62,419 nucleotides of DNA from Proteiniphilum sp. (lineage in GTDB: Bacteria; Bacteroidota; Bacteroidia; Bacteroidales; Dysgonomonadaceae), in NCBI GenBank assembly GCA_018433945.1, contig JAHDQF010000055.1, positions 1-62,419 of the forward strand, read 5' to 3'. The notes under the pieces are model-generated. The model was not told the origin of the DNA. It saw nothing but the letters and a program-made list of their open reading frames with translations, and searched no databases. This document shows, piece after piece, positions 1-10,668 of this stretch (the first letter of the stretch is position 1; each line of letters starts with the position of its first letter). The translations under genes and the position numbers were made by a program.

Positions 1-94
1 ACACTAATGGAACCAGTCCGCCGTTGGTTCTTCACACAAAATACAAAAAATGAGAATGATTAAAACGAATAATTAACAAGAAATCTGCATATGC

Positions 95-114
95 GCTAAA
101 CAACTTTAGCTTTT
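95..114 (+). terminator. Terminator-like hairpin of the gene upstream of the window
   Basis: GCTAAA (95-100) and TTTAGC (105-110) form a 6-bp stem with a 4-nt loop, followed by four T. It probably ends a plus-strand gene that lies mostly left of the window. A second short hairpin (GAACCA 10-15, TGGTTC 25-30) sits just before it. I see no coding region between base 1 and rng. Confidence 0.4.
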
Positions 115-191
115 ACGCTACTGCGGAAATTAGTACAACAGGCATAAGAAGAAAAAGTAAGCCGGAGATTTTTTTTTACACCACAATACAG

Positions 192-293
192 GAACAAACT
201 TAAAAAAAACCACTCGGAAATTAAGTTTGTTCTTTGTGTATTTGTCAGGGAAGTGGTTCAGGCGTGAACCTCCTTTCTGTTGTGAAGACAGAA
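192..293 (+). promoter_or_regulatory. Hairpin-rich leader of rng
   Basis: Three consecutive inverted repeats lie in front of rng. The first is a perfect 12-bp stem (192-203 with 221-232) around a 17-nt A-rich loop. The second is GGTTCA/TGAACC (255-260, 265-270), and the third is TTCTGT/ACAGAA (275-280, 288-293). A TAnnTTTG-type box (TAAGTTTG, 222-229) lies inside the first stem, so that stem could instead be part of the promoter. RNase E genes in other bacteria are autoregulated through 5'-leader hairpins; a similar role here is an inference. Confidence 0.45.
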
Positions 294-330
294 GCCCGAA
301 AGATTATGTAAACATTTAAAAAAAAAAATT

Positions 331-1899
331 GTGACAAGCGAACTTGTGGTAGATGTTCAACCTAAAGAGATTACCATTGCCGTTCTCGAAGACAAGAAGC
401 TGGTAGAATTGCAACAGGAAAGCCTGGAAGGCTCTTTTGCGGTTGGGAATATTTACCTGGGCAAAGTAAAAAAACTGATGCCCGCCCTCAACGCTGCATT
501 TGTGAACGTGGGACACAAAAAGGACGCTTTTCTTCACTATTTGGATTTAGGGGTTGAATTCAACTCTGTTCTGGACTTCCAGAAGATGGTTGAAGAGAAA
601 AAAAAGATTCCGCAGCTTCAGAAGATGAAGCTGAAACCCGATATCGATAAGGAAGGATCCATCTCGGACATCCTGAAAGTGGGACAGGAGATACTGGTTC
701 AGATCGCCAAGGAACCGATCTCAACCAAAGGTCCCCGTCTGACGGCCGAGATCTCTTTCGCGGGTCGGTTTATGGTGTTGATTCCATTCATCGACCGTGT
801 ATCGGTATCGCAGAAAATCAAATCGCGCGAAGAGCGCGCCCGGCTCCGGCAGCTCATGCAGAGCATCAAACCTAAGAACTTCGGCGTCATCATCCGAACG
901 AACGCCGAAGGGAAGAAGGTAGCTGACCTCGATGCAGAGCTCAAGGTGCTGGTGAAACGATGGGAAGACAATATCGGCAAGATCATGAAAGCCAAGGCTC
1001 CCTCCCTCATCTATGAGGAAACGGGACGTACCGTGGCACTGTTAAGAGATATTTTCAGTCCCTCATTCGAACAGATTCACGTCAACGACAGGGACGTGAG
1101 CCGGCAGATCGCCGATTATGTGAGCATCATTGCACCGGAACGGAAAAACGTGGTCAAGGAGTATACCGGTGCACTGCCCATATTAGACAACTTCGGCATC
1201 ACCAAACAGATCAAATCGCTCTTTGGAAAAACTGTTACGTTCAAGAACGGTGCCTACCTCATCATTGAGCATACCGAGGCCCTGCATGTGATCGATGTGA
1301 ACAGCGGTAACCGCAACAAATCGAAGCTGGGGCAGGACGAGAGTGCCTTTGAGGTCAACATGGCTGCCGCCGAGGAGATAGCCCGTCAGCTCCGGCTGCG
1401 GGATATGGGCGGCATCATCGTAATCGACTTCATCGACATGAGCAAGGGTGAGTTTCGCAACAAGCTACTTGCCAGGATGCAGGAGTTGATGGCCGGCGAC
1501 CGTGCCAGACACAACATTTTACCATTGAGTAAGTTCGGGTTGATGCAGATCACGCGTCAGCGTGTGCGCCCTGAAATGGAAGTTACCACAAGCGAAGAGT
1601 GCCCCACTTGCTTTGGTAAAGGAAAGATCAAATCATCGATACTTTTTACCGACACGCTGGAAGGAAAGATCGATTATCTGGTCAACAATCTAAAAGTGAA
1701 GAAATTCAGTCTGCACATACACCCTTATGTTGCAGCGTATGTTCAGCAAGGATTGTTTTCGTTGAAGTTCAAATGGAGAAAAAAATACGACGTAGGATTG
1801 AAAGTGATCCCGGATCAGAAGCTGGGTTTCCTGCAGTATGTTTTCTATGACAAAGACGGAAATGAAATTGATCTGAAGGAAGAGATTGAAATGAAATAA
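331..1899 (+). CDS. rng: Ribonuclease E/G family endoribonuclease (RNase G)
   Basis: Single-strand-specific endoribonuclease of rRNA maturation and mRNA decay, acting in the cytoplasm. The 522-residue product begins with the family N terminus (TSELVVDVQ) at a GTG codon; no ATG fits. An S1-like RNA-binding region occupies roughly residues 35-130 with an insertion, as is usual in this phylum. The two catalytic magnesium-binding aspartates are visible as D322 (HVIDVNSGN) and D366 (GIIVIDFIDM). The zinc-link motif CPTC (C424, C427) supports dimerisation. There is no long C-terminal scaffold, so it is RNase G-like rather than full RNase E. It stands alone behind a hairpin-rich leader and ends at a terminator shared with convergent priA. 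Confidence 0.95.
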   Translation: MTSELVVDVQPKEITIAVLEDKKLVELQQESLEGSFAVGNIYLGKVKKLMPALNAAFVNVGHKKDAFLHYLDLGVEFNSVLDFQKMVEEKKKIPQLQKMKLKPDIDKEGSISDILKVGQEILVQIAKEPISTKGPRLTAEISFAGRFMVLIPFIDRVSVSQKIKSREERARLRQLMQSIKPKNFGVIIRTNAEGKKVADLDAELKVLVKRWEDNIGKIMKAKAPSLIYEETGRTVALLRDIFSPSFEQIHVNDRDVSRQIADYVSIIAPERKNVVKEYTGALPILDNFGITKQIKSLFGKTVTFKNGAYLIIEHTEALHVIDVNSGNRNKSKLGQDESAFEVNMAAAEEIARQLRLRDMGGIIVIDFIDMSKGEFRNKLLARMQELMAGDRARHNILPLSKFGLMQITRQRVRPEMEVTTSEECPTCFGKGKIKSSILFTDTLEGKIDYLVNNLKVKKFSLHIHPYVAAYVQQGLFSLKFKWRKKYDVGLKVIPDQKLGFLQYVFYDKDGNEIDLKEEIEMK

Positions 1900-1937
1900 G
1901 GTCATGCCGGTGAATCGCCGGCAGATATGCGGAAAAG

Positions 1938-1972
1938 AACCGGTGTTGCCTCAGTGTGATACCGGTTTTTTT
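1938..1972 (+). terminator. Terminator between rng and priA
   Basis: AACCGGT (1938-1944) pairs with ACCGGTT (1961-1967), followed by a T-run to 1972. It lies between the convergent ends of rng (1899) and priA (1981) and may serve both strands. Confidence 0.7.
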
Positions 1973-1980
1973 GTGTTTGA

Positions 1981-4218
1981 TCACATCGGATCGACATCGT
2001 AGCTGAGGGTCACATATCTGTAAGATGGTATCGCATGCAGTGATTGTTCCGCTTTCAGCAGGAATTGCCGCACTCGCTGAGGGGAGTAACCTGTCTCCAG
2101 CTTCAACAGGATCTCCTGCAGGTATTGCATCTTCACCCGCGCCACTGGTGGGCGGCTGGGACCCAGCACCCTTTCTTTCAGTTTCTCCCTTAACAGTTCC
2201 ACCAGGTGAGTGGCTGCTCCCGCTGTGAGGTGCTCTTGCCTGTGTCTGAGGGTAATTCGTATCAGACGTGTGAATGGCGGGTAGCCAAACTGTTTTCGCT
2301 CTGCCAGCTCCTCACTGAAGAAGCCTGCATAATCGTTGTCAATTACATAACGGTAGATGGATTGCATCGGATCGGCGGTCTGGATGATCACCATCCCTTG
2401 TTCATTTTTTCGTCCCGAGCGGCCTGCAGCCTGCGTCATGAGTTGAAATCCACGCTCGTGTGATCGGAAATCGGGATGGTTGATCAGCGCATCGGCGGAG
2501 ATGATGCCTACCACCCTTACATGGTCGAAATCAAGGCCTTTGGATAGCATCTGCGTGCCTACAAGGATATCAATTTTTCTATCCTGAAACGCGTGGATGA
2601 TCCGCTCGTAAGCCTTTCTGCCGCGTGTGGTGTCGCCATCCATCCGTACCACGTTGCAGGTCGGGAAGATTTTTTTCACTTCCTCCTCCAGTTGTTCGGT
2701 ACCCAACCCATGGGGTTCCAGCCGTTCAGTTCCGCACATGGGGCAGCTTGAGGGCAAAGGGTATGATTTGTTGCAATAGTGGCACACCAGCCGTTGTGGC
2801 TGCCTGTGAAGTGTGAGCGACACATCACAGTGGCTGCATTTGGGTGTCCAGGCACACTCTTTGCACTCCAACACCGGTGCATAACCCCTCCTGTTGCGAA
2901 AGAGAATAACCTGCTCGCTTCTCTCCAGTGCTGCTGCCGTTTCATTGATCAGGGCGGGGGAGAGGATCGATTTCATTTTTTTCCTCCTGCGGAGCTCCCG
3001 TGTGTTTTCCAATTGAATACGAGGCATCTTCATCCCGTTGAAGCGCTCATTGAGTGTTACCAGCCCATATTTTCCGGATCGGGTGTTGTAGTAGGACTCA
3101 ACAGAGGGGGTTGCCGAACCAAGCAGACACTTGGCACCGTTAAGGTGGGCCAGCATGATAGCGGTATCACGTGCATGGTAGCGGGGCGCCGGGTCTTGTT
3201 GCTTGTAGCTGGTCTCATGCTCCTCATCTACGATGACCAATCCCAGCTTCCTGAATGGCAGAAAAAGGGACGATCGTGCCCCGAGGATGATCTGATAGGG
3301 GTTGTCAGAGAGCATCTTTTGCCAGATCTCGGTACGCTCGTTGTCGCCGATGCCGGAGTGGTAGATACCCAGCTTGTGACCGAAGACATCTTTCAGACGC
3401 TGCGTGAGCTGTGTGGTCAGAGCGATCTCAGGCAGGAGGTAAAGTGTCTGTTTTCCCTGTGAAAGGATGCTCTCAATCAGATGGATGTAGATCTCCGTCT
3501 TGCCGCCCGAGGTGACACCATGCAACAGGACGGTCTCCTTCTCAGATAGGATTCCCCGTAACTGCTCCATTGCCTGTTGTTGAGCTTTACTCAGCGCATA
3601 GGGCTCCCTGATGGATGCTAAGCTTTTCTCCAGGCGGCTGGTTTGTATGGTCTCAACCTTCACTATTCCCTTGTCTGTCAATCCTTTCAGAATTGAGGGG
3701 CTGTATTGTGGCAGTGAGGTCACCTCCTGCCGGCGGATGCTCTCTCGTTTTGTCGTTCTCAGCTCTTCGCGGATTGAGGTGAGAAGGGCCTCCTGCTTCT
3801 TTGCTCTTGCCAGCAGTTGGCTGAGATCCGCCGCTTCAATCTCCTTGTTGAGCCGGTAATAAATTTCAATTTTCGGAACATACCGGTTGGAAAGATCTTC
3901 CGGTTTCATGAATGAGGGGAGGGCTGCCTTACAAACTTCACCCAAAGGAGAGAGATAGTAAAAGGCAACCCACTCCCACAACTGTAACTGCGATGGGGTG
4001 ACCACTGGTTTGTCATCAGGGAGTGAATGTATCTCCCTGATGGTAAACCCCTCTTTGGGCTGATCATGGATGCGCGCAATGATGCCGGTATAATGTTTCC
4101 GTTTCCCGAACGGAACCACCACCCTCTGTCCTATTTCCGTGCGTTTTGCCACCTCTGCCGGTAGCGCATAGGTGAACATCCCGGGCAGGGGAAGGGGCAG
4201 GATCACATCTACATACAT
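1981..4218 (-). CDS. priA: Primosomal protein N' (replication restart helicase PriA)
   Basis: Superfamily 2 DNA helicase that recognises stalled forks and reloads the replisome. The 745 residues carry the N-terminal 3' DNA-binding domain (about 1-100), a Walker A GVTSGGKT (234-241), a DEEH box (331-334), and eight zinc-binding cysteines in two clusters (C452, C455, C461, C464, C479, C482, C492, C495) inserted in the second helicase lobe. All expected motifs are intact. The start (MYVDVILP) matches the family. The gene begins only 3 nt after the stop of a beta-barrel protein gene, so the two are probably co-transcribed although functionally unrelated. Confidence 0.96.
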   Translation of the reverse strand: MYVDVILPLPLPGMFTYALPAEVAKRTEIGQRVVVPFGKRKHYTGIIARIHDQPKEGFTIREIHSLPDDKPVVTPSQLQLWEWVAFYYLSPLGEVCKAALPSFMKPEDLSNRYVPKIEIYYRLNKEIEAADLSQLLARAKKQEALLTSIREELRTTKRESIRRQEVTSLPQYSPSILKGLTDKGIVKVETIQTSRLEKSLASIREPYALSKAQQQAMEQLRGILSEKETVLLHGVTSGGKTEIYIHLIESILSQGKQTLYLLPEIALTTQLTQRLKDVFGHKLGIYHSGIGDNERTEIWQKMLSDNPYQIILGARSSLFLPFRKLGLVIVDEEHETSYKQQDPAPRYHARDTAIMLAHLNGAKCLLGSATPSVESYYNTRSGKYGLVTLNERFNGMKMPRIQLENTRELRRRKKMKSILSPALINETAAALERSEQVILFRNRRGYAPVLECKECAWTPKCSHCDVSLTLHRQPQRLVCHYCNKSYPLPSSCPMCGTERLEPHGLGTEQLEEEVKKIFPTCNVVRMDGDTTRGRKAYERIIHAFQDRKIDILVGTQMLSKGLDFDHVRVVGIISADALINHPDFRSHERGFQLMTQAAGRSGRKNEQGMVIIQTADPMQSIYRYVIDNDYAGFFSEELAERKQFGYPPFTRLIRITLRHRQEHLTAGAATHLVELLREKLKERVLGPSRPPVARVKMQYLQEILLKLETGYSPQRVRQFLLKAEQSLHAIPSYRYVTLSYDVDPM

Positions 4219-4221
4219 GGA

Positions 4222-4860
4222 TCAAAAATAGAGTGCAGCAGTGATGCTCCATGTTTCGGACTTGCCGTTTAACGGATCCTGCCAGTTTGGTTGTTCAACT
4301 GCATAGTTGTCGGTGAGCTGTGCACCATAATTGATACCCACCTGAAGCATCTTGAAAAGCTCCACTCCCAGTCCGATGTTTGCGCCGGCCTGAAACTCTT
4401 TCGCTTTGATGTTTTCCTGCATCGACTGCACATCAATCTCGTCACCTGCAATCAGATAGCCAGCGTAGGGCCCGGCTGCCACATACATCCGTAGTGGCAA
4501 CATGCCCGGTCTGAATTTGATCTTGGCGTTGAGCGGCAGGTAGAGGTAACGGTTCGACACCTCGTTCGATGCTCCCGTCTGACCGTCGGTGATATTTGAG
4601 ACTGTCATCCGGTTATCGTTATAGAGCAGTGATGCCTCGACACCAAAGTCGACCACCAAAAAGGGGAAAATCACTTCGAGAGAGGGTCCGATGCTGTAGG
4701 AAGTCAAATTCTCTACCTGCAACGCTTCACTGCTGAAGGTGGGGTTGTTCAGTCCTACGTCTGCTTTCACGCCGAACCGTATCTGGCCGAAAAGTGCCGG
4801 GGTGAGCAGTATCGCAATCAGGATAAAGAGGCTTCTTTTCATCATTTCACTTGTTTTCAT
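4222..4860 (-). CDS. Outer-membrane beta-barrel (porin-family) protein
   Basis: A 212-residue secreted protein of the small outer-membrane beta-barrel type. From ATG 4860 it has a short polar start, a hydrophobic signal (FILIAILLTPALFG) and then alternating strands rich in glycine and aromatic residues (FGVKADVGLN near the start, SITAALYF at the end). The last residue is phenylalanine, typical of barrels inserted by the BAM complex. ATG 4845 is an alternative start. An upstream in-frame ATG at 4899 would add a non-signal-like extension and is less likely. The ligand is unknown. priA follows after 3 nt. Confidence 0.75.
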   Translation of the reverse strand: MKTSEMMKRSLFILIAILLTPALFGQIRFGVKADVGLNNPTFSSEALQVENLTSYSIGPSLEVIFPFLVVDFGVEASLLYNDNRMTVSNITDGQTGASNEVSNRYLYLPLNAKIKFRPGMLPLRMYVAAGPYAGYLIAGDEIDVQSMQENIKAKEFQAGANIGLGVELFKMLQVGINYGAQLTDNYAVEQPNWQDPLNGKSETWSITAALYF

Positions 4861-4959
4861 CAGCTTCTGTGTTAATTGAATTATATAGTCTTGCCACAAA
4901 GGTAAAACAAAAAAGATGAATGGATGGTTGTTAAATAAACTTTAAATGGGTTGAAAAGA

Positions 4960-4998
4960 AAAGCGTTTGTTTCTCCCGGAAAGGAGAACAAACGCTTT
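4960..4998 (-). terminator. Terminator of the sdhCAB operon
   Basis: A long stem (AAAGCGTTTGTT at 4960-4971 against AACAAACGCTTT at 4987-4998, continuing into TCTCC/GGAGA with one bulged T). On the minus strand it is followed by a T-rich run and lies just after the sdhB stop. Confidence 0.75.
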
Positions 4999-5022
4999 AT
5001 CTTGGGGTAACGCGGGAAGGTT

Positions 5023-5778
5023 TTAATCCCTCAACTTCGCTTTCAGGAACTCACGGTTGAGACGTGCAATATTGGTGATGGAGATGTTCTTCGGACACTC
5101 CACCTCACAGGCACCGGTGTTGGTACAGTTGCCGAAGCCCAGCTCATCCATCTTGGCGACCATCGATTTGGCACGGCGGGCCGCTTCCACCCGCCCCTGC
5201 GGCAGGAGGGCGAACTGGCTCACCTTGGCTGAGACGAAGAGCATGGCCGACCCGTTCTTGCAGGCTGCCACGCAGGCACCACAGCCAATGCAGGCAGCTG
5301 CATCCATCGCCATCTCGGCATCCTCACGCGGGATGGGGATCGCATTGGCATCGGGCACACCGCCGGTGTTGACGGAGATGTAACCGCCCGCCTGGATGAT
5401 CTTGTCGAATGCTGAGCGGTCCACCATCAGGTCCTTGATGATGGGGAAGCCGGCGGAACGCCAGGGTTCCACGGTGATGGTGTCGCCATCGTTGAAGTGA
5501 CGCATATGAAGCTGGCAGGTGGTGATGCCGGTGTCAGGACCATGCGGATGTCCATTGATGTAGAGGCTACACATGCCGCAGATCCCTTCGCGGCAGTCAT
5601 GGTCGAACACCACCGGCTCCTTGCCCTCGTTGATCAGCTGTTCGTTGAGGATGTCGAGCATCTCCAGGAAAGAGCTTCCCTGCGAGATCTTTTCAAGTGA
5701 GTATGTTTCGAAGTGTCCCTTATCTTTCGGCCCGTTCTGGCGCCACACTTTTACTTTTATGTTGATATCTTTATCCAT
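5023..5778 (-). CDS. sdhB: Succinate dehydrogenase / fumarate reductase iron-sulfur subunit
   Basis: The 251-residue electron-transfer subunit that carries electrons between the flavin of SdhA and the quinone/haem site of SdhC. Cluster ligands are visible. The [2Fe-2S] site is C62, C67, C70 and C88 (motif CREGICGMC). The second cluster region is [11 protein letters not shown] (C163, C166, C169, C173), and the third is C218, C224 and C228. It is the last gene of a C-A-B operon, 41 nt after sdhA, with a strong terminator behind it. In fermenting Bacteroidota this complex works mainly as a fumarate reductase that produces succinate; the physiological direction cannot be read from sequence. Confidence 0.95.
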   Translation of the reverse strand: MDKDINIKVKVWRQNGPKDKGHFETYSLEKISQGSSFLEMLDILNEQLINEGKEPVVFDHDCREGICGMCSLYINGHPHGPDTGITTCQLHMRHFNDGDTITVEPWRSAGFPIIKDLMVDRSAFDKIIQAGGYISVNTGGVPDANAIPIPREDAEMAMDAAACIGCGACVAACKNGSAMLFVSAKVSQFALLPQGRVEAARRAKSMVAKMDELGFGNCTNTGACEVECPKNISITNIARLNREFLKAKLRD

Positions 5779-5819
5779 GATCGTTTGTTGTTTTTCGTTT
5801 ACACTTGTTGTATCAACCC

Positions 5820-7763
<1,944 letters not shown>

Positions 7764-7781
7764 AATATTTGGTTTCTAAAG

Positions 7782-8456
7782 TTATCCTAACAGGTTGGAG
7801 TATCCCAGGTGAACAGCGATGGCCACAACCATGAATCCGAGGCAGATCACCGTGGCAACGATGTTGCTGAGCACCTTGATTCGTTTTATCCAGATGGTGT
7901 TATTCCATCCAATGGTATGGAGTGCGCTCCAGAAGCCATGCGTAAGATGGAACCAGAGAGCGATGAAAGCGATCACATATACAATCACTACCCAGAGGTG
8001 TGAGAAGACCTCTTCAACCAGCTGAGCTCCGTCGTGGCGGGCACCCTCAATCATGAAGAGCTCCTTGAACTGCATATTGTACCACATCTGGTAGAGGTGC
8101 AGGATCAGGAACAGCAGGATGAAAACACCGAGCACGAACATGTTCTGTGACGACCAGGTGGTGGCTGTCTTGCTCGGGGATGCGTAACGGTCCTTGCCCC
8201 TCGCCTTGCGGTTCTGCAGGGTGAGGATGATCGCGTAGATGATGTGGATCACGAAGCCCAATGCGATCACCCCAGTTCCAATGATGGCCCACCAGTTGGC
8301 ACCCAGCACCTCGTTGGCGAGGAAGTTGTAGGCGTCGTAGCTGAAGATGAGCACCAGGTTCATCGACATGTGGAATAGCAGGAACAGGACCATGAACAGA
8401 CCGGAAATACTCTGCACAAATTTCCGTCCGATAGATGAATCAATTAACCAACTCAT
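7782..8456 (-). CDS. sdhC: Succinate dehydrogenase / fumarate reductase cytochrome b subunit
   Basis: The 224-residue, five-helix membrane anchor of the B-type (single large anchor, di-haem) complex, which holds the quinone site. The start at ATG 8456 gives the family N terminus (MSWLIDSSIGRKF). An open frame extends 46 codons further upstream but runs through the promoter and is rejected. Candidate haem-ligand histidines lie in hydrophobic segments (FLLFHMSMN, FVIHIIYA, LILHLYQ, LWFHLTHG). It is the first gene of sdhCAB. Confidence 0.92.
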   Translation of the reverse strand: MSWLIDSSIGRKFVQSISGLFMVLFLLFHMSMNLVLIFSYDAYNFLANEVLGANWWAIIGTGVIALGFVIHIIYAIILTLQNRKARGKDRYASPSKTATTWSSQNMFVLGVFILLFLILHLYQMWYNMQFKELFMIEGARHDGAQLVEEVFSHLWVVIVYVIAFIALWFHLTHGFWSALHTIGWNNTIWIKRIKVLSNIVATVICLGFMVVAIAVHLGYSNLLG

Positions 8457-8569
8457 AAAGTTCTGTTTTTTTAATGATTTTGATGATTTGTAAATTATTG
8501 CTTGATTGTTTGTTGCAAACAGGGTTTGGATAGAATTTATCTTTTTTGTCTTGGAAACATTTGAAGATA

Positions 8570-8577
8570 CAAAAGTA
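8570..8577 (-). promoter_or_regulatory. Promoter -7 box of sdhCAB
   Basis: On the minus strand TACTTTTG matches the Bacteroidota -7 consensus TAnnTTTG. The nearest TTG is too close to be a good -33 element. Transcription would start near 8563 and give a leader of about 105 nt. Confidence 0.4.
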
Positions 8578-8719
8578 ATACTTTTACCGCTCAAAAGAGT
8601 GTCATTTGCGGAAATATTTCCTTAATGGCGCTATTTTTGAATTGCTATGGATTTCAGGGTGAAAGATACAACAAAAAAGCATGATGGAATAATCGATGCC
8701 GCTATTGGTGATATTTTCC

Positions 8720-8727
8720 TATCTTTG
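8720..8727 (+). promoter_or_regulatory. Promoter -7 box of trpS
   Basis: TATCTTTG matches TAnnTTTG and lies 26 nt before the trpS ATG. No convincing -33 TTG is seen at the normal distance. Confidence 0.45.
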
Positions 8728-8753
8728 TAGGCTGAAAAAATGGAAATGTGATC

Positions 8754-9743
8754 ATGGATATAGTATTAAGTGGTATACGTTCAACCGGTAAGTTACACCT
8801 GGGCAATTACTACGGTGCCCTGCGCAACTTCGTCAGGATGCAGGAGGAGAACAGTTGTTATTTTTTTATCGCAGATATTCACTCCCTCACCACCCATCCA
8901 GACCCCAAGATGCTGCACGAAAACGTGAAGAACGTGCTGGTGGATTACCTGGCAGCCGGCATCGACCCGCAGAAATCGGTGATCTATGTACAAAGTGACC
9001 TGCACGAGACGGCTGAACTTTACCTCTACCTGAACATGCATGCCTACCTTGGTGAGCTCTCCAAAACAACCTCTTTCAAGGAGAAAGCCCGTAAGCAGCC
9101 GGAGAACGTGAACGCAGGGCTGCTCACCTATCCCACGCTGATGGCAGCCGATATCCTGATTCACAATGCCCATAAGGTGCCGGTAGGCAAGGATCAGGAG
9201 CAACACCTGGAGATGACACGCCGGTTTGCCCGTCGCTTTAACAACTTCTACGGGGTGGAGTATTTCAGGGAGCCGGTGGCTTACAACTTTGGCGAAGAGC
9301 TGGTGAAGATACCGGGTCTGGACGGAAGTGGCAAGATGGGTAAGTCGGAGGGGAACGCTATCTACCTGGGCGACAGTCCGGAAGAGATTGAGAAGAAGGT
9401 AAAGAAAGCACTTACAGATGCCGGTCCCACTCAACCCAATTCAGAGAAACCAGACTATATCGAGAACCTGTTCACCCTGCTGCGCGTAGTCTCCACGCCG
9501 GAGGTGGTGGAGCACTATGAGAATCAGTGGAACCGCTGCGAGATTCGCTACGGTGAACTGAAGAAACAACTGGCCGCCGACATCATCCGTGTGACGGCTC
9601 CCATCCGCCAGCGGATGCTGGAGATAGAGAAGGATGAGGCCTACCTGCGCCGTGTGACGCAGGAGGGTGTGGAGAGGGCTCGTGAGAACGCCTCGAAGAC
9701 GATCCGGGAAGTCCGCGAGATCGTCGGTTTCAGAAAATTTTGA
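8754..9743 (+). CDS. trpS: Tryptophanyl-tRNA synthetase
   Basis: Class I aminoacyl-tRNA synthetase charging tRNA-Trp. The 329 residues include the HIGH-type signature (KLHLGNYYGAL) near the N terminus and the KMSKS-type loop (KMGKS) in the middle, followed by the helical anticodon-binding region. The ATG at 8754 is preferred over an in-frame GTG at 8748 because it gives the usual N terminus (MDIVLSGIRSTG). A promoter -7 box stands 26 nt upstream. The DUF2156 gene follows after 16 nt, so read-through is possible. Confidence 0.95.
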   Translation: MDIVLSGIRSTGKLHLGNYYGALRNFVRMQEENSCYFFIADIHSLTTHPDPKMLHENVKNVLVDYLAAGIDPQKSVIYVQSDLHETAELYLYLNMHAYLGELSKTTSFKEKARKQPENVNAGLLTYPTLMAADILIHNAHKVPVGKDQEQHLEMTRRFARRFNNFYGVEYFREPVAYNFGEELVKIPGLDGSGKMGKSEGNAIYLGDSPEEIEKKVKKALTDAGPTQPNSEKPDYIENLFTLLRVVSTPEVVEHYENQWNRCEIRYGELKKQLAADIIRVTAPIRQRMLEIEKDEAYLRRVTQEGVERARENASKTIREVREIVGFRKF

Positions 9744-9759
9744 GCCAAGCCACCCATTT

Positions 9760-10668
9760 ATGCTTACATTTAAACCCGTTGCCCTGCAGGACAGGGAATT
9801 GATCAATAGTTTTCTCAGCAAACAGAACTACAGGGCTTCCGATCTCTGTTTCACCAATCTCTGTTGCTGGGGCTCCAGGTTTGATACCCGTTTTGCCGTG
9901 GAGGATGGATGGCTCTTCATCCGTTTTTGCGACAACAACGGTCGCATCTCCTATCTCAAACCCATCGGAGAAGGCGATATCAGGGAGGGAGTTCAGGCGA
10001 TCATGGATGATCACAAGGAGTTCGATACCCTCTTTCAGATGCGAGGTCTCACCCGTGAGATGATAGATGAGATCGAAGCGGCGATGCCGGGCCTGTTCGA
10101 CTATAGGCTTAACCGGTCAGTCTCCGACTACATTTATACCACCGAAAAGCTGACTCACCTGAGGGGTAAGAAGCTGCAGAGCAAACGCAATCATATCAAC
10201 CGCTTCATGCGCGAGAACGATTGGAACTACAAGTCGCTGACCGGTCATCCGGAGTTGGTGAAAGAGTGTAAGGCTATGTTGGACGAATGGATGGTGGTGA
10301 ACCGTGATGAGAAGGATCCTACGTTGACCTACGACGTGCACGCCACCACGATGATGTTGGATAACTTTGAATATCTGGAGCTGAGAGGAGGATTGATCTG
10401 TGTGGACAACCGGATCGCCGCCTTCAGCATCGGTGAGCCACTCACGGAAGATACCATCGTGGTGCATGTGGAGAAGGCATTCACCACCATCCATGGTGCC
10501 TATGCGATCATCAACCAGCAGTTCGCTGAGCATGAGGCAGAAGGGTTTACCTATATCAATCGGGAAGAGGATATGGGTATCGAGAACCTGCGCAAGGCGA
10601 AGCTTTCCTATCAGCCTGATATGCTGCTGGAGAAGTTTAATGCACGACTCAAACAATACGGATCATGA
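9760..10668 (+). CDS. DUF2156 protein (phosphatidylglycerol lysyltransferase C-terminal domain-like)
   Basis: A 302-residue soluble protein of the DUF2156 family, a double-GNAT fold related to the catalytic domain of MprF/LysX-type aminoacyl-phosphatidylglycerol synthases. Features seen are an N-terminal half with LCFTNLCCW, a basic middle (KLQSKRNHINRF) and a C-terminal half ending in YINREEDMGIENLRKAKLSY, the conserved signature of this family. ATG 9760 lies between trpS and the body of the domain; the frame extends upstream inside trpS but that part is a shadow. It overlaps the next GNAT gene by 4 nt (ATGA), so the two are translationally coupled. The substrate is unknown. Confidence 0.8.
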   Translation: MLTFKPVALQDRELINSFLSKQNYRASDLCFTNLCCWGSRFDTRFAVEDGWLFIRFCDNNGRISYLKPIGEGDIREGVQAIMDDHKEFDTLFQMRGLTREMIDEIEAAMPGLFDYRLNRSVSDYIYTTEKLTHLRGKKLQSKRNHINRFMRENDWNYKSLTGHPELVKECKAMLDEWMVVNRDEKDPTLTYDVHATTMMLDNFEYLELRGGLICVDNRIAAFSIGEPLTEDTIVVHVEKAFTTIHGAYAIINQQFAEHEAEGFTYINREEDMGIENLRKAKLSYQPDMLLEKFNARLKQYGS

